Below are positions 1-6,858 of a DNA stretch of 13,678 nucleotides, in pieces. The DNA is from Candidatus Zixiibacteriota bacterium (GTDB lineage Bacteria; Zixibacteria; MSB-5A5; GN15; FEB-12), in the NCBI GenBank assembly GCA_029932795.1, contig JAOZPL010000006.1, positions 4,627 to 18,304 of the forward strand, read 5' to 3'. The notes under the pieces were generated by a model. It saw only the letters and a program-made list of their open reading frames with translations. It searched no databases and was not told the DNA's origin. How positions within the stretch are numbered: the stretch's first letter is position 1; each line of letters starts with the position of its first letter. Position numbers and translations under genes: made by a program.

Positions 1-632
1 CCCACAAAGACGGCATCCACCTGCCCGCTAGCCGCAATCTCTCTCAGGCGTTCCGGGTGACCAACCAGCGGGATATCGCGGTATCGCCACATGCCGCTTT
101 TGCGATAGTCGAGAAAACCAATCAGTTTTGTGTCCAGGTCCGGTGACGCCAGAACCATATCGGCTACCCGCTGCGCGTGCGAGCCAGTGCCGAGAATCAC
201 GGCCCGCTTGGCGAATGTTGTCTCATCAACCGAATGTACCTTCCCCGCCAGACGCTTGATCACCACTCTTGAATACCAGAGCATGCCTATCTGAGCCGCC
301 AGATTGGCGAGCACAAAGGTTACTATATCCGTGTAATCGATTGACCACGCCATTAGATAACAGGCGGCTACAAAAGCTACACTTATCTGAATCTCGTCGA
401 CAAGAACCCACTGCAATCCTTTTCTGACCCGGTACGTGGTCAGTGCCGGGACCGGCCCGCGAGTAAAGCTGTAGAGCAGTCTGATCACGGCCAGACAGAT
501 CAGCGCCTCCAGTATCCAATGGTCGGAGTAACCATTAAAAGCGAGCACCCCCCAGAGCAGGCCGATCGAAGCGGCAGCCGCGCCGACCTGGCCCAAAGAG
601 GCGAGAAGCAGTTTTCTAACCAACTTTTGCAT
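1..632 (-). CDS. Polyprenyl-phosphate sugar transferase, N-terminal membrane half (partial)
   Basis: Proteins of this type (undecaprenyl-phosphate glucose/galactose phosphotransferases, WbaP/WcaJ-like) load the first sugar of an exopolysaccharide unit onto the lipid carrier at the inner membrane. The visible 210 residues begin MQKLVRKLLLAS and show about four hydrophobic segments (roughly 8-32, 39-56, 80-96, 102-118). A Rossmann-like CoA-binding_3 domain follows, with the motif AVILGTGSHAQRVADM and then LIGFLDY and IPLVGHPERL, all typical of the family. The catalytic C-terminal sugar-transferase domain lies beyond the window edge, so activity cannot be judged. The same frame stays open upstream to an ATG at 911, adding 93 residues. 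I prefer 632 because it starts directly before the first membrane segment and because the extra part is hydrophilic with weaker third-position GC bias. Neither start has a well-spaced Shine-Dalgarno sequence. It lies downstream of the aminotransferase-like gene and may share its transcript. Confidence 0.8.
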   Translation of the reverse strand, partial: MQKLVRKLLLASLGQVGAAAASIGLLWGVLAFNGYSDHWILEALICLAVIRLLYSFTRGPVPALTTYRVRKGLQWVLVDEIQISVAFVAACYLMAWSIDYTDIVTFVLANLAAQIGMLWYSRVVIKRLAGKVHSVDETTFAKRAVILGTGSHAQRVADMVLASPDLDTKLIGFLDYRKSGMWRYRDIPLVGHPERLREIAASGQVDAVFV

Positions 633-1010
633 AGGTTGTGCTGTAAGCCCCCAAGCTTTGCAGAGGGAACGGAATGGCTCGGTTCTCGTGTCCCCTTGCG
701 TGCCCCTACTTTGCCGGTCTAAGCCTACGAAACCGTCCGCTGAGAACTCGCCCGGGTCAGCCATAGCTGGCTCATAGACAGAGTATCGCAGCCAGTCCCG
801 CTGACCGGAGTACTGTCGTTGTTCGCCAGTATCGGCAGCCCGTCGGCTTGACTTAACAGCCAGCACCTGCAATTCAAATGGCTTTTTTCTTATCTGGGTT
901 TCCGCACTCATGTTAGCCGGTCCGCTTCCTTGCCAACCAAATGCCCGCGAGCTACAATCCCTCTGTCTTTCCTCTCCCTACGTATCAAGGGAGTCAGCAC
1001 AACTCTGTTC
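633..1010. other. Gap between sugar transferase and HisC-like gene
   Basis: These 378 bases lie between two minus-strand genes. On the minus strand the sugar-transferase frame is open back to an ATG at 911. A 6-bp inverted repeat, CTCCCT (974-979) with AGGGAG (988-993), has an 8-base loop but no T-run on either side, so it is not a convincing terminator. A smaller repeat, AGCCA-TAGC-TGGCT, sits near 770-783. I found no sigma-54 or good sigma-70 promoter here, and no plus-strand gene. Confidence 0.5.
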
Positions 1011-2087
1011 TTACCAAGCTTCTCTATCGTCAATCGACAGGACTGCCTGCCTTCCATTAGACGGGTCGCCCTGCCTTAGAGTTCCCTTACGACTATCGGC
1101 CAACTGATCTTCAGCTTGCTCTTGAATGCGACCGTGCAACCTAATTGCTCGCTTGTCCATGGTTGTCATTCTGTAGTATTCAATCGGCATCTTCTTAAAT
1201 GAGTCAAGCAGACGATCTCCCGAGAATCCCGGCTGTACAGTGTAGCGAATATAATGCTTCAACTCCGGGTAACCATCAAGATTCTCAATTGCTACTCGTT
1301 GTTCCGCCAGATAGTTTCCAACTTGCTTGGGATCAGCGACCCGCATCAACAAAAAATCCGTCATGCCAACCCGACTTTCAACTCCCAGCCGCCCAAGATC
1401 CGTAGCCAGACGAGCAGCTTCGCCACAGACATCCTTAAACCGTAGTCCTTGATCCACATCGCCAACCAGCGCTGCTGTTACACTCCTGCTGATTGTAGTC
1501 GAGACTCTATTCCACTCAAAAGCATCCCTAAGATGCTTCGTCAAACGCGGTTCGGCAACCATAAACCCCGACTCGTTTGAGTTATGGCCACATGCCGTGA
1601 TAAAGGAACGTACAATCACAACATTGGTGAATTGTCGCAACAGCGGGATCCCGGTAAACCTGCAAAAATCGAAGAAGTGCTCATCGATTATCAGAGCTCC
1701 CCCGGGGACAGCACGAGCCATCGCCTCAAGCTCAGAGAGAAAATAGACGGTTCCGGTAATCCGGTTTGGATTCGCAACATACAGGATTTCATCCCCCCCG
1801 GCAACGGCATCAAGAACCCGGCCCGGATCACCACAAAAGGGGGAAGAACCCAAGACTTCGGTAAGTTCCATTTCCGCCCGGTCGATCGCAATCGCCACGT
1901 CAGGTGACGCATGGCCAGCGACTATGACCTCTCCACACAACTCGTCAACCGTCTTGAACAGCGCGGTCATGGCGTCAGCAAAGTCTCTGAACACGAGTAC
2001 CATTGACCTCTCTACCCCTGCTTGCCGAGCTACCTGCTCTGTGAAATCACCGATATCTTCGCGAGGGAGGTTTGCTGAAGCGTTCAT
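1011..2087 (-). CDS. HisC-like fold-type-I aminotransferase homologue lacking the PLP lysine
   Basis: This 358-residue protein resembles histidinol-phosphate aminotransferase / CobD-type fold-I PLP enzymes. Recognisable blocks are NPNRITGT (106-113, for NPNNPTGT), IIDEHFFDF (133-141, for the PLP-ring Asp block IDEAYIDF), and VRSFITACGHNSNESGF (159-175), which aligns without gaps to the lysine block RTFSKAFGLAGLRVGY. Here the Schiff-base lysine is Thr164 and the phosphate-binding arginine is Glu172. The N-terminal substrate-binding arm found in HisC appears missing, and about 55 C-terminal residues after FKKMPIEYY do not look like HisC. It is probably not a working transaminase; a binding or regulatory role is inference. 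I chose ATG 2087 because GGAAAGG lies 7 bases upstream and a sigma-54 promoter lies just before it. The frame runs back to a TTG at 2171, but that codon overlaps the -24 element. Context is an exopolysaccharide locus. Confidence 0.75.
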   Translation of the reverse strand: MNASANLPREDIGDFTEQVARQAGVERSMVLVFRDFADAMTALFKTVDELCGEVIVAGHASPDVAIAIDRAEMELTEVLGSSPFCGDPGRVLDAVAGGDEILYVANPNRITGTVYFLSELEAMARAVPGGALIIDEHFFDFCRFTGIPLLRQFTNVVIVRSFITACGHNSNESGFMVAEPRLTKHLRDAFEWNRVSTTISRSVTAALVGDVDQGLRFKDVCGEAARLATDLGRLGVESRVGMTDFLLMRVADPKQVGNYLAEQRVAIENLDGYPELKHYIRYTVQPGFSGDRLLDSFKKMPIEYYRMTTMDKRAIRLHGRIQEQAEDQLADSRKGTLRQGDPSNGRQAVLSIDDREAW

Positions 2088-2154
2088 CACTACACCTTTC
2101 CATGTACCTTTCCGATGTGCGGTCTGTTTGCCGGTATATGCTGCTAATAGTGGC

Positions 2155-2170
2155 TGCAAGTCGAGTGCCA
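2155..2170 (-). promoter_or_regulatory. Sigma-54 promoter of the HisC-like gene
   Basis: Read on the minus strand, the sequence is TGGCAC-TCGAC-TTGCA, an exact match to the -24/-12 consensus TGGCAC-N5-TTGC(A/T) with correct spacing. Transcription would start about 11-12 bases downstream, near 2143, leaving a leader of about 55 bases before the ATG at 2087. Initiation from such promoters needs an AAA+ enhancer-binding protein, not encoded in this window. Confidence 0.8.
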
Positions 2171-2321
2171 ATCTGTTCTGTTTTTGCGCAAACAGGGAAA
2201 CTAGCCATATTGCAGAACATTACGCAGACACCAGGAAGTCAGAACCGGACTGTGGCGCTTTGCCACTATATAGCGCTGGGCATCCTTTTCCGACACTTGG
2301 GAAAAGATATCCCCCATGTAA

Positions 2322-2356
2322 GCCACTGGAGAACCTCGTTCCGATTCTCCAGTGGC
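2322..2356. repeat. 12-bp perfect inverted repeat upstream of sigma-54 promoter
   Basis: GCCACTGGAGAA (2322-2333) and TTCTCCAGTGGC (2345-2356) are perfect inverted copies around an 11-base centre. No T-run follows on either strand, so it does not look like an intrinsic terminator. It lies about 150-185 bp upstream of the -24 element of the HisC-like gene, a usual distance for an enhancer-binding-protein site. That role is inference; an RNA hairpin at the 3' end of the export-gene transcript is the alternative. Confidence 0.6.
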
Positions 2357-2365
2357 ATCAGAAAA

Positions 2366-2400
2366 GTGAAAGAAGAACTAGAGCCGTCTCAAAAGGCTCT
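2366..2400 (-). terminator. Intrinsic terminator after polysaccharide export gene
   Basis: On the minus strand, 7 bases after the export gene stop, AGAGCC (2395-2400) pairs with GGCTCT (2380-2385) around a 9-base loop. The T-rich stretch AGTTCTTCTTTC follows. The stem is only 6 bp and the T-run is interrupted, so it may be leaky. Confidence 0.5.
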
Positions 2401-2407
2401 TTATGGG

Positions 2408-4708
2408 TCAAAGATTGGTGATCAGAAATACTGTTGTCAGCGCGCCCGTGACCATTGTTACGACGGTGTTCAGCGTACGATTCCAGTCACGTTCACGCTT
2501 AATCTTACTTGGAACTGTGATGATGTCGCCCAGCCCTACCCGTCGTTTCATTATGCCGTGACCGGATTCAACTTCTCCATTGGCTTTGATCAAACGAGTT
2601 TCTTTCTTATCAGCCCGGGGCGTAAAACCCCCGGCCTTGGCCACGTAAAATTTCACCTTGGCATCTTCCTGGAACTTGAAGGTGCCATTGATACCAACCG
2701 CCCCCAGAACAGAGACACCGGATGGTTTTGGCGGCACGTAAACACGATCTCCCGGCTCAAGAATAACATCCCCCCGAGCACCTTCTGTGCTGGCAACCAT
2801 ATCCATATCGATGACGATCCGGTTGACCGACGAGGTTTCATATTCCACAAAGTTCTGCTGAATCAACCGGTCTAGGGAATCCTTCACCAACGGCGTTGAT
2901 TTCTCCAGTTGTTTCTGAATCTGCAATCGCTCCAGATTCTTGCCAATGGACTGTCGTTCGAAAACAGTACCATACGGAAAGGCGCTGGGGGTAAAACCGC
3001 CGGCCCGCTGGAGGAGATCGTAGAGGGTCTCGTCGCGACTGCTCAACACGTACTCACCCGGGTACAACACCTCACCTTCAATACGGACCGTTCGATGTAT
3101 CCGCCACTCCGGTACCTGACGGATGTATACCCGATCATCCTCCTGGAGCCGTGTCGAGTCTGCTGACCCGTCAATTAAACTGACGAATTGTATCGTAACC
3201 TCTCCAGCTTCATCCACTCTGGCTATCTCCGCCTGCAGCTGCTGTGCCCCGCGGACATATGACCCGGCCAGGAAAATCAGATCGCGTACCGTCATCTTGT
3301 CATAAAACGGATACGATCCCGGTCGGTCAATTTCACCGTTGATATGGACATACTTATCCCAATTCACATCCTGGATTGAATAGATGTGCAGCGAATCGCT
3401 ATCCTGTAAAAGGATATCTTCCTCTTCGCCGTTGAGGATGGCCCGCAAGTTGAGGGGGATCACTTCCGTGCGCCAGTCCGAGTGGCGGCGGAATAGATTC
3501 ATCCGCTCATAATGGACATCATAGTCCTGAAGCTGCCCCTGTTCGATCAGGTTGGATATCCGAATAGAGTCTGTTCGTTCATAATATCCCGGGTGCTTGA
3601 CCTGACCGAAAATCGCCACCATGTTCTTTTTTGCCTGGAAGACTGAGAAGACGGTGATTCGATCACCATCCATTAAAGTAAGGCTGGATTTGCTGGTCAT
3701 GCCCTCAGAGCCGAGATCTAGGTCGAGCACTTCCCACTCCTCTCGATCAGCAACACGTTCCAGCATCACCCGGTCCAGATACGCTTCAGGCGACGCGCCG
3801 CCGGCCAGCAGCAGGAGGTCCTGAGCTGTCTCGCTTCCTTTCAACTCGTAGATACCCGGTCGTGTGATTTCCCCCCGAATCGCCACCCTCGCCCCGGCGA
3901 CCGGAACAAAGATAGCGTCTCCCGACTCCAATCTGGTATCCGAAGAGTTGTCTCCTTCCAGAAGGAACCGGTAGAGGTCAACTTCGTCGGCACATTTACC
4001 GTTGCGCATCAGGCGGATAGAACGCATGGAGCCGTTGTTATTCGGACCGCCAGCCATATACAAAGCGTTGAACAGTGATGTCAACGATGAGACCGTATAG
4101 GCCCCCGGTCGCCTTACCTCACCAGTGAGGTATATTCGTATCGAACGGATTTTCCCCAGAGAGACGGCGAGTTGAAAGTCCGTGTACACTTTCGACAGTT
4201 TCCTGTTGATGAACACCTTGAAATCATGGAGGCTTTTACCCCACACAACCACCTCGCCGATTTTGGGGACGAATATTTTCCCCTCTCGATCAACCGTCAG
4301 GTTGTATTCCTTCTCCACCCTTCCCCAGAGATAGATAATGACATTGTCCCCCGGCCCGAGGATGTAACTGTCGTCCGAAGCGATATCATTAGGCGGGACA
4401 ATCTCACGCGGACCTGCGAACAGCTCGACCCCGAAGGGTCGAAGATCACCAAACGCCGGAAGGCTGTTCGACGTTTCAACCCCCGGCTCACCCTCAGGTC
4501 GCCCCACTCCCACGTCCGACTCAAATATCGGAGCTGTTTGGTAGTTGTCAGAGGTTGTCTGTGCCGGCAATGACGTGTTGAGTTTTTCCAGCAGGGCTTT
4601 TTTGTCGGCTTCGCTCAGAGCACTCAGGTCCTGCGCCAGCAACTCTCGAAACCAGTTGAGAGACACCAGCACAATGACCAGTGTCAATAAAATCAGTACC
4701 TTGCGCAT
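2408..4708 (-). CDS. Polysaccharide export protein with six SLBB-like domains (Wza-type)
   Basis: This 766-residue protein belongs to the outer-membrane polysaccharide export family and would form the periplasm-to-outside channel for exopolysaccharide. It begins with a signal sequence (MRKVLILLTLVIVLVSL) without a lipobox cysteine. A Poly_export domain follows (about 114-190: YILGPGDNVIIYLWG, VDREGKIFVPKIGEV). Six SLBB-like repeats come next, beginning near 195 (LTGEVRRPGAY), 277 (IRGEITRPGIY), 366 (IFGQVKHPGYY), 456 (INGEIDRPGSY), 543 (IEGEVLYPGEY) and 668 (VLGAVGINGTF). A hydrophobic C-terminal segment (about 744-765) could anchor the protein. It is about twice the length of E. coli Wza and resembles the long SLBB proteins of FCB bacteria. 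The frame opens upstream to 4810, but that part overlaps the sigma-54 promoter. ATG 4708 begins the signal peptide and has GGTGAG close upstream; ATG 4717, three codons earlier, is also possible. Confidence 0.9.
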   Translation of the reverse strand: MRKVLILLTLVIVLVSLNWFRELLAQDLSALSEADKKALLEKLNTSLPAQTTSDNYQTAPIFESDVGVGRPEGEPGVETSNSLPAFGDLRPFGVELFAGPREIVPPNDIASDDSYILGPGDNVIIYLWGRVEKEYNLTVDREGKIFVPKIGEVVVWGKSLHDFKVFINRKLSKVYTDFQLAVSLGKIRSIRIYLTGEVRRPGAYTVSSLTSLFNALYMAGGPNNNGSMRSIRLMRNGKCADEVDLYRFLLEGDNSSDTRLESGDAIFVPVAGARVAIRGEITRPGIYELKGSETAQDLLLLAGGASPEAYLDRVMLERVADREEWEVLDLDLGSEGMTSKSSLTLMDGDRITVFSVFQAKKNMVAIFGQVKHPGYYERTDSIRISNLIEQGQLQDYDVHYERMNLFRRHSDWRTEVIPLNLRAILNGEEEDILLQDSDSLHIYSIQDVNWDKYVHINGEIDRPGSYPFYDKMTVRDLIFLAGSYVRGAQQLQAEIARVDEAGEVTIQFVSLIDGSADSTRLQEDDRVYIRQVPEWRIHRTVRIEGEVLYPGEYVLSSRDETLYDLLQRAGGFTPSAFPYGTVFERQSIGKNLERLQIQKQLEKSTPLVKDSLDRLIQQNFVEYETSSVNRIVIDMDMVASTEGARGDVILEPGDRVYVPPKPSGVSVLGAVGINGTFKFQEDAKVKFYVAKAGGFTPRADKKETRLIKANGEVESGHGIMKRRVGLGDIITVPSKIKRERDWNRTLNTVVTMVTGALTTVFLITNL

Positions 4709-4775
4709 TCTCACCATCCTATGGTCAGTTGACTTCTGCAGGTGACAATACACCCACTTGGTCACACACCGACTC

Positions 4776-4791
4776 AGCAAGGGCAGTGCCA
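4776..4791 (-). promoter_or_regulatory. Sigma-54 promoter of the polysaccharide export gene
   Basis: The minus strand reads TGGCAC-TGCCC-TTGCT, an exact -24/-12 match with correct spacing. Predicted transcription start is near 4764, giving a leader of roughly 55 bases to the ATG at 4708. The layout matches that at the HisC-like gene, so both are probably switched on by sigma-54, perhaps through the same activator. Confidence 0.8.
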
Positions 4792-5140
4792 AGCGTACTG
4801 TGACACTCACACCTCACAATCTGGCAACAGCTTACGAATCCGAAGGGCTGCGCAGACCGCTGTTTCCTGACAAGCGGGAGTGCATTAGCTTCCGGGTCAG
4901 CACAGAATAAATTTCCCCGCCTGGACATACAGGACAGATAGCTGCACGTGACAGGACTGAGCCATATACGATCTGATTCTTGAGCTCTAACTTCAATAGC
5001 ATCAATCAGCTTCAGGTTTCTCAAGTTTGTAAAGACAGCCCCGGAACAAGAACAGTTCAACAAACCGCACAGGGGTGCGTCTTATTGGCAGCATGCTCTA
5101 ACTAACGATCTGACATGTGCTTATTGGGAGAACAGGGGAT
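4792..5140. other. Intergenic region upstream of the export gene
   Basis: I see no convincing gene here. A 112-codon minus-strand frame (4725-5063) is cysteine-rich, has no family resemblance and overlaps the sigma-54 promoter and the export gene's leader, so I treat it as non-coding. Minor palindromes are present (CTGCGCAG near 4849; CCTG/CAGG around 4920-4934), but none resembles the 2322-2356 palindrome. An enhancer site for the sigma-54 promoter would be expected in this stretch. Confidence 0.45.
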
Positions 5141-5161
5141 AAAAAAAGCGGTTTCCCGCTT
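5141..5161 (-). terminator. Intrinsic terminator, minus strand
   Basis: On the minus strand, AAGCGG-GAAA-CCGCTT (5161 to 5146) is a 6-bp stem capped by a GAAA tetraloop, followed at once by TTTTT. No annotated gene ends here. It would end a small RNA or block read-through toward the export gene's sigma-54 promoter 350 bp downstream. Confidence 0.7.
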
Positions 5162-5250
5162 GACATCGGATAGGCCTTATTGTAACTTGCCTGCCTGTTT
5201 TTCGACAGTTTGCCGTAAATCATCCGATCCTGATTTTTCAGGATGACTTC
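5141..5250 (-). ncRNA. Candidate structured small RNA (unrecognised)
   Basis: This minus-strand segment ends in a clear intrinsic terminator but contains no credible protein. Upstream of the terminator lies a perfect 7-bp hairpin, ATCCTGA (minus strand 5244-5238) / TCAGGAT (5233-5227) with a 4-base A loop. A further complementary pair, ATCGGAT and ATCCGAT (5222-5228 with 5165-5171), could close the region between them. A weak -10-like TATACA lies just upstream, around 5256-5261. No known RNA family is recognised, and the 5' end is approximate. It could instead be the leader or remnant of a lost gene. Confidence 0.35.
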
Positions 5251-5359
5251 GGCGATGTGTATATGGAGTACGAGAAGGGGTAAATGTGCCCACACAACTC
5301 GTTTTTAGTAATAGAGAGTTGGAAGAAGTTTTTCTGTTTTTACATTTGGTACGGAGACT

Positions 5360-6847
5360 ATGATGGGGATTGTTAGAATCACCGCTACTGTGGTGCTATT
5401 GTTTACGCTCTGCTCCTCCGGGCTACTGGCCAGTGGCTTTGAGAATACCGGATTTGGTACGGCTGCTACAGGAATGGGAGGAGCCTTCCGCGCCATCGCC
5501 AACGACTGGACGGCAGCATACTACAATCCAGCCGGCTATGCCTTTGTGCTGGACAACCAGCTCGGCGCCAATCTCGGTTTGTTTCACAACCGTCACGAGT
5601 TGACTCCTGACTACTGGTTCCGGGACGACTATGGAAACCGATATAAGAACGGTTTTCTGAACGACATCACCCTCTTTAACCACCATGAAATACTGAACAA
5701 TCCTGCCGCCGGCTTCATTTTGCGACTTCCCGTCTGGGGTGAGACCATTTTCGGGTTATCTGCCTATCAGCCGTTCGACTACGCCATCTCCTGGAAACTT
5801 TACGATCCGGACGGGGCGGATTTTAGCTCTTACAACGAAAACGCGTCATCGGCCTTGCCAGACGACCAGTACCGAACTGATCTTGACGTGGTGGCATTTC
5901 AGCTAACCGCCGGCCGTGAGTTCGTACCGGACAGGCTGGCGCTGGGACTTGGCCTGCAACTTCTGCGGGCTGACTTGATACTCAATGACCTGACGCTTCG
6001 CCAGAATCCCAGATCCGGCTTGGTGGCGGAACGCCCTCGGGACCGCATCCCGGAATTCACCCACAATGACGGCATGGGATGGGGCTTCGGCCTGACTGGC
6101 GGCATGCTGTGGAAACCGAATGAAAAACTCAACCTTGCTCTGACCGCACGGTTACCATTTGATATCACGATTGATGGAACTACGGAACTTCGATTCATCC
6201 TTCCCAAGGTTCAGAACCTTCCGCAACCCATTGCTCCTCTGAACTCGGTGGATTATTATTTTGTCAAAGGGGCGGTCGTGACATTGGAAAGCGACATGGA
6301 AACCAAGCTGAAGTTACCACCCTCGGTAGCCGCTGGTTTTGCATACGATGTCACTGAGAAGCTCACGGTAGCTCTGGACGCCGAATACACATTTTGGTCT
6401 CGCTACGACGGTCTGGATTTTACCTACAGCAATTTTCGTGGGTTTGACAATATTTATGAAGACTCAGCCAGAGACTTCTTCACGGTTGATTTGAGCAGGC
6501 CTGCGGACTGGAGCGATGCCGGGAAGGTCATGGCTGGTGTCACCTATGCTTATGCTGACTTCCTGACGCTCTTATGTGGAGCCTCATTCGACCAGTCTTC
6601 AATGCGCGATGCGCTTGATTTCTCACCGCAGTTTATTGACACCGGCGATAAGTACAGTTTCAACGGCGGTCTCATAGCGCATATTGATAATAAATGGGAC
6701 GTCGGCCTTATTACCGGTTACACACATTGTCCCGATCTGGGCATAGATCTCAACGATGCCGATGATGACGGTATCTTTGAGAGTTTCCCCGGCGAATACA
6801 AGGCCGCCACGTACAAAACCAGCCTGTCATTCAACTACCGGTTTTAG
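5360..6847 (+). CDS. FadL/OMPP1-type outer-membrane beta-barrel protein
   Basis: The 495-residue product resembles the FadL/TodX/OMPP1 family, outer-membrane barrels that take up hydrophobic compounds. A signal peptide ends near residue 25 (LLASG/FENTG). The characteristic N-terminal block follows: GFGTAATGMGGAFRAIAND, then WTAAYYNPAGYAF (about 50-62). The rest alternates polar and hydrophobic residues and ends in the barrel-type terminal Phe (SFNYRF). A DxDxDG-like loop, NDADDDG (465-471), could bind calcium; that is inference. GGAG (5353-5356) lies 3 bases before ATG 5360 and 6 bases before ATG 5363, so translation may start at the second of the tandem ATGs. The next gene begins 11 bases after the stop with its own AGGAG, which makes an operon likely. 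The transported compound cannot be read from the sequence. Confidence 0.88.
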   Translation: MMGIVRITATVVLLFTLCSSGLLASGFENTGFGTAATGMGGAFRAIANDWTAAYYNPAGYAFVLDNQLGANLGLFHNRHELTPDYWFRDDYGNRYKNGFLNDITLFNHHEILNNPAAGFILRLPVWGETIFGLSAYQPFDYAISWKLYDPDGADFSSYNENASSALPDDQYRTDLDVVAFQLTAGREFVPDRLALGLGLQLLRADLILNDLTLRQNPRSGLVAERPRDRIPEFTHNDGMGWGFGLTGGMLWKPNEKLNLALTARLPFDITIDGTTELRFILPKVQNLPQPIAPLNSVDYYFVKGAVVTLESDMETKLKLPPSVAAGFAYDVTEKLTVALDAEYTFWSRYDGLDFTYSNFRGFDNIYEDSARDFFTVDLSRPADWSDAGKVMAGVTYAYADFLTLLCGASFDQSSMRDALDFSPQFIDTGDKYSFNGGLIAHIDNKWDVGLITGYTHCPDLGIDLNDADDDGIFESFPGEYKAATYKTSLSFNYRF

Positions 6848-6858
6848 GAGATCAGATC

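Noticed and set aside
974..993. CTCCCT/AGGGAG hairpin as a terminator of the HisC-like gene
   Set aside because: There is no T-run on the minus strand after the stem, so intrinsic termination is not supported.
2088..2171. TTG start at 2171 for the HisC-like gene
   Set aside because: That codon lies inside the sigma-54 -24 element, so it would precede the transcription start; ATG 2087 has a well-spaced GGAAAGG.
2072..2875. 267-codon plus-strand frame across the intergenic region and the end of the export gene
   Set aside because: It lies antisense to the well-supported export gene and across its terminator and the sigma-54 promoter; the translation shows no family features.
4725..5063. 112-codon minus-strand cysteine-rich frame
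   Set aside because: It overlaps the sigma-54 promoter and the start of the export gene in another frame, has no ribosome-binding site I trust and resembles no family.
5098..5295. 65-codon minus-strand frame in the intergenic region
   Set aside because: The frame runs through the intrinsic terminator and the inverted repeats, and the translation looks random; a non-coding RNA explains the region better.
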